64,000 nucleotides of DNA from Ridgeia piscesae (Eukaryota > Annelida > Polychaeta > Sabellida > Siboglinidae). The stretch is taken from contig JAODUO010000419.1 in the NCBI GenBank assembly GCA_025642075.2, positions 629,001-693,000 on the forward strand. The letters are read 5' to 3'. Shown here one piece after another: positions 37,357 through 49,214 of the stretch (the first letter of the stretch is position 1; each line of letters opens with the position of its first letter). Below the pieces are notes generated by a model, which was not told the DNA's origin, did no database searches, and worked only from the letters and a program-made list of their open reading frames with translations. A program made the translations under genes and the position numbers.

Positions 37357-38787
37357 TATAATTTACTGTATTCGTTCTATTAAGCGCACAGTACACTTAA
37401 GAGCGTTTTAATGTAACATAGTGGTGCCATCTAGTGTACTGGCATAGGTTTCCTGTTTCCTCCAGTGTCGTCCACCAGGTGGAGACCAAATTTGCTGTTT
37501 GCGTTGTAAACTAACATGTCATTGAGATTGTGTAAAATTCAAACTGAGATGGTGCATAGCAATGTAAGTTGTCTGGAGATGATTTATTCATCCGGATGAG
37601 TGCAGATATGTGGGTGCAGAGGTTGCATATGCAGGTGATACTTTCTGGTTGACAAAGGAATGATTACAATAAGTGTTGGATGTAATATGATGTTTTTGTC
37701 ATAGATTGTGTCAGACACTGTGGAAAAGAAAAGGGGGGTGTACGCTAATTACGGCATGTATGCTTAATAGAACAAATACGATAGTTGTAATAGCCTGCAT
37801 GTTGACATATTAGTTAGTGATTTAACAGTTAGTGATTTACCTGCATTTTTGAGTGACAGTTGGTTGTGAGAACTAGTTGTGTAATTGAGTAATGAGCATT
37901 CTGCAGTTGGACATTTTGATAAACTGTGCTAGTCAGATTGAATGCTTTTAGTTAATTCATGTGTAGTCTATGTGCGATTTAGGTATACCACAGGGTAAGT
38001 GTAAATGAAGGATTGTCTAACAATCTACAGGGTGCTTATCATTTCATCATCAACATTAAAACTTATGTCATAAAACAGCATGGAAATATAATTCCTCCAG
38101 CTTGCAAGCCAGTTGGAACGTTGTGTAATTCATTATAAAGTGTGGTAAGCTGTGGTTGATTAATTCTTTCATTCCAAATCTCTCATGTTTAATCCCATCA
38201 TGATAAAATATTTTACAGCATGGTTCACAGAACATTGTATTTCAGTGTGTTCCTAATTGCGTTGAGGTGTCCATGTCTGTGCCATCAGACAGTGATTGAC
38301 TCTTCTATTCTCAGAATAGTTCACTTTGGCCTTACTCTGAATTCTATGCTTATAGTTATACCTGATGTTTGGTAGGACATTTGATTTTATCTGTAAGGTC
38401 ATAATTGATTCAAGCATTTAAATACAATGATGGCTAACTTCTGCTTTGCTACCTCAATTATTATTATTGTCTCCTCAAAATGATATTGTGTACGTGTCAC
38501 CTTAATTACTACTATTTGTCACCAAATACTGTCATTTGCTATTCATCTCCTTAAAGGAGTTTATTAAGCATAATCCATTAGCAACTACAATATACAGAGT
38601 AGCAAACATATTATGCCAAGGACAGAACAACTCAGACCTAATCTACAAATCGTGTGAGGCAGCGAGTTGAAAATTATTTTGTAATAATTTATTGATTATT
38701 TAATTATGAGGATGGATTACTCATTTTGGCTACACCATCATTATTTGGTGTAATATTACATTTTAGATGCAAATTGTATTTTTGTAC

Positions 38788-38793
38788 AATAAA
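38788..38793 (+). terminator. Polyadenylation signal AATAAA, probable end of SLC35F mRNA
   Basis: AATAAA followed about 20 bp later by a TG-rich stretch (GATTGTGTGTTTG), 1.4 kb after the stop codon, with no closer equally good signal-plus-GU pair noticed. The 37357-38800 stretch is therefore likely 3' UTR. Confidence 0.55.
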
Positions 38794-39000
38794 TATTTGA
38801 ATCAAACATTGATTGTGTGTTTGAACGTGCATGCGTGTGTGAAATACTAAATATGTGTATGTTGGCCAATTACTTTGGAAATCTTAACAAACTTCCTGGT
38901 ATGAATCCTAATCCAACAGGGGTCATCAGTAAAGGAGCCATATGGCAGTATTATCAATTTGCATTTGTCCAACATATGTAGGTGTGTATACAGTGTTTAA

Positions 39001-39259
39001 GTAAAATGATGGGTGAGGTAGGCTCCACAAGTACCAAAGGTGTGATGCGACACTGTTGATCTGGGGGCATGGGCAGTTGGGCACCCATAACTATTGTTAA
39101 AATTACCTTCAAAATGGTGCATTCTGAATGGTGTTTTAACCTATTCCCTGTTATAAGATAGAGGGGAAATAAATGTTAATTGGCATGTGTTGAACTGGGT
39201 GGCTTAGAAAAACAGTGAGGTGGTCCATCTCAGTCGTCATACAGCAGGGGAAACACTGA
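39001..39259 (+). repeat. Dispersed repeat, copy 1 (copy 2 at 44446-44730)
   Basis: Both copies run GTAAAATGATGGG(T/C)GAG ... GGGGGCATGGGCA ... GTGTTTTAACCTAT ... GGTGGCTTAGAAAAACAGTG ... GGGGAAACACTGA. About 260-285 bp with indels. No coding capacity, tRNA head or obvious terminal repeats; family unknown. Confidence 0.75.
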
Positions 39260-39373
39260 CATACATTTGGTAGAGGTTTGGATACAAACACGGACTGTAG
39301 ATGAAATCAATTGTTAAAATATCCCCCCCACCTATTGGATAAAACATTTACAAAAACACATTAATAGAGATTA

Positions 39374-39415
39374 GTTAGGCCACGGACTTATATGCATATA
39401 AGTCCGTGGTTAGGC
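39374..39415. repeat. Perfect 30-bp palindrome flanked by a 7-bp direct repeat
   Basis: CCACGGACTTATATG and its exact complement form a palindrome at 39380-39409 with no loop. GTTAGGC lies at each side (39374-39380 and 39409-39415), overlapping the ends by one base. It could be a cruciform-forming hairpin insertion with target duplication. Intergenic. Confidence 0.9.
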
Positions 39416-39999
39416 TTGATCTAAATTTTGCAGTGACACCAATTGGCTGCGAGTGAGGTCACCGTTTTTGATTGGGTTTATTTTAATGTCATCGTGCATG
39501 TACATTTATTTATCCATGATATGCACATGCTGATAGAACACAGCGTACATGGAATCCACGAAGTTGCACATTATGAAATGTCTGGTGGAAATGTTGCCAA
39601 CATTTTAATGACTAGAAGTGCTGTCACCTGCGTGGAACCTGGGGTGCTGTCACCTGGTGTCCCATCTGGGAACTAGACCGCATGTTTCCATACTTCTCTG
39701 ATAAGCGTACGTACGTTGTTTCATCAGTTTAAGATGCATGTTGCACATTGTTATTCACCACCAGATACTGACGCAATGAAGAATGGGGAAGAGATATAGA
39801 AATAAAGTTACTGACACGGGAGAGGCCAGAGAGTTGCCAAGACTCCAGAGCCGAGGACACTGCCAGGCACAATCACAGGCACAGCCAAGCAACGGCACAA
39901 TCGCAGCCAGCACAGGCACAGTTGGCTGTGCCAGAGTCGGAGAGGGTCATTGCCACAGTGACATTGTCATCGGGTAGCTTTTATACTCTATTTCTCCCT

Positions 40000-40491
40000 A
40001 ATCACTCGTCCACCCTTTCTCAATCGCATGCGCACTTTCCAAAGCTTCGAACGAACGCTCTACGAAAACGTGAAAACATCCAGGGCGTTCTTCATGCATG
40101 CCCGATAGATGGCGACGTGATCACGATCTCCTGTAAAAGAGGCGTCCACTTGGGGTAATGGTGACTCGGCGGGTAAAGTCGAGTGTCATCGATTCTTAAT
40201 AGGATTGTCAATTGGTGGTTGTACGAACGTTGCTGTAAAACACCGGTAGCATACTAGAAAAATGTAAATTTAATAGCGGTCTGACTTCGAGTTTACATGT
40301 ATTTAGTGTGAGGTTTGGCGCCGTCGCTATTTTGCGGTTGCGACACTTGTCTGACTGAACTTCAGTTCAGCCTTCAGGAACTGCATACGCCGGCGTGTTT
40401 CCGCACAGTTGTGACAATAGAATGCAGTGAAATCTTGTAGTTTGACATTTGTTTAAGTTACATACGTTTGAAAGGGTACGTAACTTGCAAG
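40000..40491 (+). promoter_or_regulatory. Probable SMARCAD1 promoter and 5' UTR
   Basis: CpG-richer DNA upstream of the start codon. It contains an E2F-type site TTTGGCGC (40314-40321) and a YY1-like AGATGGCGACG near 40106. No TATA box. The transcription start is not resolved. Confidence 0.45.
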
Positions 40492-43400
40492 ATGAGTTCG
40501 ATTGCTGATTTAATGAAGTTTAGATTCCAACGGCGGGGCTTACGAAATGGGGAATTGCAGTCTTCACCGCTGTCAACAACATCTCAGAAGTCGGAAGCCG
40601 AGCCATGTCCAAGCGGATCGACACAAAGTGACAGTAGCGGTATGTTATTGATGAAATTTGGGGTCCGTGAAGGTTTTTCGGATCCGGTTTTTCTTACCCA
40701 CTGCTCAGGGTGTTTCGTAACGAATTGCAGACCTATAATATATAACTTAATTCATAAAAAAATTACTTCTAAGTTCTCTGACTCCAGAAAGCATTCAGCC
40801 ACCTTACAATTACTACATAAATACTATGCAATGACATACACCCACCACAACTAAGTGAAGATGTGCTCACAGTGTTGACATTTTTTCACAGGTATATCAG
40901 AGCTGGGCATGAAACTTAAACTGGCCTGAAAAACATTTCTTGGTTTTGGTTGTGCCTGAGGCTCAATGCATAATAATTAATGATATGCTATGTGTGCCAT
41001 TTAATGACTGGGTAGCCTTTGTAAATGGCACGTCAATGAGCAAAGGCCTGCATGCAACAGAAACAATATGAATGCTGTCCAAAACCCTTGCTCTCCTTCG
41101 TCAAAGGTTATATTACAAAATCCACTGCTGCAACCATGGTCTTTTGCAACACTCTCAAACATGTATCAGTATAACAAACTGCCTAGGTGATATTCCATTA
41201 TGGAATGTGCACTAGTGTTTTATCATGCAGACAACAATGATATTGCCTGCCACCATTGGCATAGCCTAAATGTAATATGATCCCTTATTGGGAGAATAAT
41301 TAATTATCCATGCAATTCGCCCACTATGCAAGCGAACACAAAATATGAGTTCAACAGTGTATACAAGGGTGACAAGTATTCATGCACGGCTGCATTTAGA
41401 CACTTTTCTCACCAGCATTGTTAAGTTAGTTAAATAATATGAAACAAAACAAACGTTGATAGAAATATAGAATAGACTAAGGTATTAAAATTATAGAAAC
41501 ATTGACAGTGGTCAGTCGAATTGAAACCAGTGGCTCATCAGGCCAGTACAATTTCAAAACTACTGGCCCAGCAGCTTCAAAGCATGCGTCTGGCTAGTGC
41601 CAATGTCAAGCCCTGACCTACCGCTCAATTCACTTTAAACCTGCGTCCTGATCATCTTTTTATGTTTCAGTTGGAGTGATTCCAGAGACCTCTGAATCAG
41701 AGACTTGCATTCGTGTTTTTAATGGCATTAAGAAGCAGTCTAAGCGTGGTGCGTTAGTGCTTAGACTCTGATTCGGATGAGAGTGACATTCACACAAAGA
41801 GCAGCAACAGTTCTCCATGGCTGTCGAAGAAAGCTGCCATTGAAGGAAAACAGAACGGTGTTCAAAACGTCAAAGCTAGGTAGGTAACTGGGTACAGTTG
41901 GAGAAAGCTAATAAAATAATCCAAATGCTACAATGAGTAGTGCTTCAGTGCTGTGATGAACATGTGGCTTACAACTTACACATTTGAGTTTTATTAGGAG
42001 ATGTGTTAAAATGAAATGTTATGTTTTCAAAAAACTATTAGCAGGTTAGCTTTGTCTAGGTTTAAACAAATTCTGAGAATGTTTTTCTCTGCTAAACAAA
42101 GAGTGCAATCTAATTGTTGTTCTGAGATAGAAGATGCAACTTATGTCATCATTTATGATTTTAGTCATTTCAAAGCTGGTACATCTACAGGGCTTGACAT
42201 TGGCACTGGCCCGATGGCCTGACGCATGTTTTAAAGCTGTCAGGCCACCAGTTTTTAAATTCTACTGGCCTGGTGGGCCAGTGGTTTCAATCCCCTACTG
42301 ACCACGTCGACGTTTCTGTAACCCAACACTTCACAGAAACATAGTAACTTTTGTGGGGGCCCAGTAACTTTTCAAATCTACTGGCCCCCCGGGCCAGTGG
42401 ATACATAAGCTTGATCTATCACTACAGCTAAATTGAAATGTTGCAACAATATTTTGTGACGTAAACACGGTGTTCATGAAATATGTAGTAGGAGTGTATC
42501 ATCAGTTTTGATGATGTGTAGAATGCGACCATGATTTTATACGAGGTTGATTATTGATTACCAACACTGTTTTGTTGTTGTGTTTACATTAATCTGTACA
42601 TCATAATTAAAATAATTGTTAACTTCTTGCAGTGTGAAACAAGTGCAGTCAGGGAATCGTCGTGAAGACCCACTGTCTTCTGACACTGAGACTGAAGTGG
42701 ACAGCAGCAGCCTAGCAAACCTACAGGAGATGTTTCCTGATCAGAATAAAAAAGTATTACAGGAAGCCTTGCAGCAGACTCTAGACTTTGATGCTGCAGT
42801 CGACCATGTGATTTTTCTGGCCAATCAGAAGCATGGTAGGTAGTGGGTAATGTCATTAATTCACTCAAGTGATTTGTGAGGGGAAGCCGATGATGGCTGT
42901 TGTTAGTGTGCATGTTGTAGTTTTCCAGCTAGCGAGAACATAATGCAATAAATAATTATCTTATATGGATACAGAAAAATGTACAATTAGTAATGTCTAG
43001 TGTAGTGTAACTAGTGTTCGGTTGAATAACATAATTTGGTGTTAAGTACAGTTTCCCAATATTATAATTGTTTTCTCTATATCAATGGAGCTCTGGAGCG
43101 TATGCATATTGGAGATGTTAGACATTTTAGTTGATGATACATTCAAAGTAAAACTAATGCATGATTCTTGGCGCGCTTATGGTTGTTTAAATCTGAGTCA
43201 CCTACCCCATCTCAATAAAGGTGAGAAGTGATCACTGCTACATTCAATATTTTTGTTTACAACATGCATACAACTGGCATTTTATGAATGAGCTCAGACA
43301 ACAGTGGCATTTTATGAATGAGCTCGGACGACAGTGGCATTTTATGAATGTGTGCTCAGATGACAGTGGCATTTTATGAATGTGCACTCAGACGACAGTG

Positions 43401-46113
43401 GCATTTTATGAATGTGTGCTCAGACGACAGTGGCATTTTATGAATTGAGCTCAGACAACAGTGGCATTTTATGAAATGAGCTCGGACGATAGTGAAATTT
43501 TATGAATGTGAGCTCGGACGACAGTGGCATTTTATGAATGTGAGCTCGGACAACAGGAGCATTTTATGAATGTGATCTCAGACGACAGTGGCATTTTATT
43601 AATGTGAGCTCAGACGACAGTGGCATTTTATGAATGAGCTCAGACAACAGTGGCATTTTATGAATGAGCTCAGACAACAGTGGCATTTTATGAATGTGTG
43701 CTCAGATGACAGTGGCATTTTATGAATGTGAGCTCAGACAACAGTGGCATTTTATGAATGTGAGCTCAAAAGAATATCATGCAACTGACAGACCTAAACA
43801 GACTGGAACCTATCGTTAATGTGTAACCTCATCTAATTGATCCATACAGGAACTGGTGAACATTTTGACTATTTCATGTGCAGCTCCGAAGAGAAAACGA
43901 ATTCGTCGCATGGACGATGACAGTGACAGCTCAGAGCCCGGCCCAGCAGCAAAGAAACACGTGAGACAGTTGTCATCTGATGACAATTGTTCTGATCAGC
44001 AGACGGAGGAGGAGAAAGCAGACTTCCTTGCTGAAGCCTTTCCAAACATTGACAGAGAGGTACATTGTTAGTGAATAGATCACTTTAATATTGCTTTGAT
44101 ACTCGGTGATATTCATGGACTGGCATGATGATATTGTGATTGCTTGTATTGGTGGTGGGCAGATTTTACTTATGTAAGAATTTTGCTATAAAAATTCTTG
44201 TGTCACCAATTAACTTGAGGGGTGAAGCTGAAGTGACAGATCTAATGTTGTACTTAATCAGGACACGTTTGATTCAGGTTATATCATCTGTAATGTCAGC
44301 AAACATGATGCACCCACTTGTCAGTAAAAACAGCTAAGTCATTTCTTATTCAAATGTGTCATTTCTTGTATTTGATTGGTATCTATGTCCTTCAATGAAC
44401 AGTGAAACCACTCACATGGTGCCTTAGCATGATTGTTCACCCTGAGTAAAATGATGGGCGAGTAGGCAAGACCGAATGAACACAGAATGCATGATGCGAC
44501 GCATCGTGGGTCCGGGGGCATGGGCACCTAGAACTATTTTTAAAACTACTACAAAATGATGCATTATGAAAGGTGTTTTAACCTATGCCCTGGGAAATAG
44601 AGAGGAAACAAATGCATAACTACAAGGTAGTAACGTGTAAACAGGCAATGCTAGCATATTTTGAGCAAGGTGGCTTAGAAAAACAGTGAGTTGGCCCACC
44701 TGGCTCATTATATAGCTGGGGAAACACTGAGCGTGTCTTTGACGTCAACTGTTCTTATGTTATTTTTATTCTTCTGTTCAGATACTGCTGAGTTACCTAA
44801 GTAGAGAGGATGGGTCAATAGAAGCAGCCACCATGTCACTGAGTACTGCAGTTGCGAATGGAGGTGAGTTGAAGAGAGCCTTGTCAGTGTCCCTTTAACC
44901 TTATCTCAATTCCTTAATATGTCGTAAATGTTTATTTATGTGAATCGGTGATCTGTGAGAAAACTACAAAAGAAACAGGTTTTGTTACATGTGTAATAAA
45001 GATTGACTCCACAGAAAAATGGGTTATTCTAGTTGCTGTTGATTTTGTTGTTGTTGGGTCACACACCTTTATTATTCGACATCATGTAGTCATATGGTGG
45101 ACAGTTGTTTCTGATATTTTTACATAATTAATCCATTAATTAAAGATAAGCCTTTATGTACATGTTAGTAATATTTATTTAAGTACATTTTATAATATGG
45201 TCAGTGTAGTACATTTATCCAGAACCATAACGTATCCATACAATAAATGTCTAGACATTTTTTGAAAAATTATTAATTTTGTTAAAATGATTGCGTTGTA
45301 ATTAACTGTTTGGTAAATTGTATATTTATGATGTAACAGATGTGACACCGTCAAAGAACATGGGCAGTATCAAGGCCTTCAAGGCAGCCAGAGGCTGTTT
45401 CTTTGAAGACCCTCTACAGCAACACAAGGTCACATCCTGCAGATGCAAGTAAAACTTCAGGGAACAACAAACAGAAAGGTATTGATGGAAGTTATTGTTA
45501 ATATTCACTAGGGCTTTGTGCAGGATGACAATTTTGCCGGTCACACATTGGTTAGTGGACACATGGATGTTAACTCGTATACAAGTTGAGAAACTTGAAA
45601 TGTGTTTTATTACCTGAAACTACAAACACACATCATTAAGGCAAAACTGAAAATATCTATGATCTTTGGAGACCTCGTTTTTTGCTGCTTCATTTTTTTA
45701 GCCATCCACCCATATTTCTACCTGCCCACATCAGGTTTTACCCGTCCAAATGACGGGTGGACGGGTCTCTGCATGAAGCTATGATATTGACATCAAGTAA
45801 AATATTTCTCGATCAGACTTACGTCTGTGGAAAAATATATAAAGTGTATAAAGTTTGTAGACATAACGATGTCAGTTAAAAATTATGTACTTTGGTCAGT
45901 TGTTCCAAATTTTGTTACATACTCTTGTTTGATGACATTTCACTTTGATGTTTCTTAGTGTTTGAACCACGGTACATAGTTTTCTCATTTCTCCTTCCAG
46001 GTCGAAAGGATGACACCAACAGTGACAGTGATGATGACATGGGCGATGGTGAATATGATGATGAAGATGATGATGATGATGAAGATGATGAGAGCAGTGA
46101 AGAGACGGAATCA
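40492..46113 (+). CDS. SMARCAD1: SMARCAD1 N-terminal part (exons 1-7): tandem CUE domains and acidic linker
   Basis: Exon 1 starts [15 protein letters not shown], like the RFRF/KR N-terminus of the human protein; an in-frame TTG lies upstream but no ATG. Exon 2 encodes [11 protein letters not shown]1 is in exon 3 ([12 protein letters not shown] ... [11 protein letters not shown]) at about residues 113-155. CUE2 spans exons 4-5 ([18 protein letters not shown] ... SIEAATMSL) at about 197-240. Exon 4 opens with a likely nuclear-localisation cluster PKRKRIRR. Exon 7 is almost wholly Asp/Glu from a GAT/GAA repeat. Exon 6 is least certain: start 45368 is set by phase, while an AG at 45339 would bring a stop. 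Confidence 0.83.
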
Positions 46114-47100
46114 GTAAGAACTCTGTAAAGTTAGCTGTCTTGTGGTTGCATAAAATCTTACATTTTCCCCTCCTTATTCCTTACACTTTCTCTCGATCAT
46201 CACATCTCCCCCCTCACATGATTCCTCCCACCTCAGTCGTGGCCTTCTCCAGAGTCATCGGGTGTTTTTCCACATCTCTTCTCTCCGCTAGTTTTGCATC
46301 ATCCATCCTCTCCAACGGCACGTTCATGTCATCTGACTTCTTAATAAGTCGTCTACTACAGACTGTTAAAGCTACACCTTACACAAAGTTGTATCTCACT
46401 AACACTGGTGTGTGCCTGTTGTGGGTGAATTGGTTTATCAGATAGTTAATGATTTGTAGCAGGCAGTAATGATCTAACGTTTCAGACTTGGTTTTTTGTT
46501 TAGTTTTCAAAAGTTTTCGTAAACTTGTTTTGCAGATGGTTTCGTGTTACAACTGTGCATGCATGTAGTCATGTACAATTGAAGAAGTTCATCACACTCA
46601 GCCGTTCAAATCAGTGTGTTTTTTCTGCTGATGTTTTGCTCAATAGTTAACTCGAGCAGACACGGACCATCTGCCAGTAGGTGTTGAGATACTTTCACAG
46701 AATCTGGTAAATTGACTGAAATAAATAAAACCGTGTGTTGTAGTTCCAGAAGGCGCAGTCAGAGCCGGTCATATTGTTTCTCAACGAGGCGACCTTGGAG
46801 GAACTCATCAGTATTCCTGGCTGCTCGAAGAAGAAAGCCACACAGATGGCGCAGATGAGACCATTTAGAGACTGGGCACATCTGGTAGGTAGCAACAGAG
46901 ACAGATGGCAGTGCTCGTAGTCAGAGATTGTCTCGGAATGTCAGATGTGAGATGTAACTACCTGGCCTCAGCCTCTGCTCAGATGAAACTTTGTAAATGT
47001 TGATATTGTGGTGTCAATATTAATATTTGAACAGTCAGTCCAAAGCATAAAATATAGATGTCCTATGCCAAATGACAATATCAACATTCTGAGACAATCC

Positions 47101-47145
<45 letters not shown>

Positions 47146-47182
47146 TAATATATGTATATATATATATATTATATATATATAT

Positions 47183-47222
<40 letters not shown>

Positions 47223-47579
47223 ATATATATATATATATATACATGGCTCATAAAAATTTAAATGATGTGCTTGTCCAGTGGACAAGTAGAACTAAAAGTT
47301 AACTTGTCCGTACAATGATAATTCACTTGATCACAAACAAATTTTCAAGACCTACTTCTGTGTAAGTAATTTTGTTGTTGTTTGTTGTGGTCAATTTAAA
47401 TCGTTGTTGCAAAAGTATTTGCTGTAGATAGCCAATTTCCACAGGTAAGAAATGGCTGACTAAATACTAATTTTGTAGTCGTCCTGGCTGTAAACAGCTA
47501 ATTTGTTCCAAATACCAGTAGTAACAATTTCACTTGCAAATCCAGTTGTTGCAGGCTAATGGACAAGCATAATTTTAGA

Positions 47580-47644
<65 letters not shown>

Positions 47645-48192
47645 GTCAGAACACAGTACTGCTCTGGCACATGTTGTTCCTGTTACCTACTGCCATGGTT
47701 GCCACTGCATGTTCATACATTAAGCTTATTCTTCTGAAGTTTACTTTGAACAAAATTTTGTTTTGCTATATAAGGTTCTTGGATCTAGCTTTGGGCTGGT
47801 TCCAACTGACCTCTGGTAGTGATCATATACTAAACTGATATATTTGTTCATGTTACCTACTGCTCTTAACCTGCATGGTAAATCTAGTGTTGTTACTTAA
47901 GAGAACTCCAAACTTTAATGGAGTAGAACAAATGTCCTGCATATCTAATACATGGTTGTTGCTGGATCTCAAGTTAAGTCTAATCAGTACGTCAAGGTCA
48001 TATTTACCTCCGTTTGTGTCTGTGTAACCTACTGTCTTACATATTAACTTGATGTTATCCCGACTTAGATTGCCATCATGCCAGTTACCTCCTTCGGAAT
48101 GTATAGATTTTGAATCTAAATCATGCATTTGAAGTCAGATGTCCCATTTTGGTATACCAGGACTGATCCATATATATATATATATACATATA

Positions 48193-48234
<42 letters not shown>

Positions 48235-49078
48235 TTTAATGGTAAGTTCTTATATAGCGCAGTATCCCGACCTCGTGACTGTTCAAAGTGCTTTACACTG
48301 TACTCACTGACAGACCTGTTCAATCAGACTCCATCTAACCTTTTCTGTGAAGCATCCAGCCATGTTGCAAATATTGTGAGAAGGCTGCACTTACAAATAT
48401 CAACCAGTGTCTATAGCCAGGTACTCGTTCATATAGCTGAGTGAATGTTGCAAAGTAGAGTAAAACTTGCCCAATGTTTAACACCACAGCACATGATTCG
48501 AACCTGGTTTCTCTTAGTCGAGAGTCGAAGCCACTGAGCTAAGCACAAATACACACCATTTGTCTCTGTTGCAGGCCGAGTCGTTCGCCGAGTGCAAGCT
48601 GTCTCTGTCCGTTGTCTCCGGCTGTCGCGAGTTGCTGCGGACGCGGAGGAGCGTGCAAAAACTGATGGAGAAGTGTGAGAAGATCTCGACCGAGATGGAG
48701 GTTGTCATCAGTGAACTCACCAGTGAGTCACAGCTCGAAGACGGCGCCAACGAGAACGGCTACATCACAAAACAACCTGCCTCTGCTGAATTCAAGGTCG
48801 GTGCTTTCAGTTTCATTTTTTCGTCTTATTTCTACCAGGATGTTTGTTTTTAAATATTATTTGAATATAGTTTGTTACTGTATTTATGTGTATGCTACTA
48901 ATATGTGTTTATATTGTAGGATTATTCCAATGGATTTTAATGCATTTTACCATATTTAAAGATTGACATGCTGTAAAGCGCCAACATTTGATGTGGCGCT
49001 CTATGAAATAAAACTTCCGTTATTATTCACTGTGGTTAAAGTAGTTTATATAAATGTGTGTGTATATATATATATATA

Positions 49079-49123
<45 letters not shown>

Positions 49124-49166
49124 ATATATATATGTGTAGTGTATATATATATATATATATATATAT

Positions 49167-49214
<48 letters not shown>

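Noticed and set aside
39374..39415. TTAGGC as telomere-type repeat
   Set aside because: Only two isolated copies flanking a palindrome; better read as a possible target duplication.
41671..41764. Frameshift or stop (pseudogene signature) in SMARCAD1 exon 2
   Set aside because: The stop appears only if the upstream acceptor at 41670 is used. The AG at 41764 joins exon 1 in phase and restores DSDSDESD.
45340..45367. Frameshift in SMARCAD1 exon 6
   Set aside because: Starting at 45340 gives an in-frame stop, but an acceptor ending at 45367 gives an open, in-phase exon; kept as a splice ambiguity.
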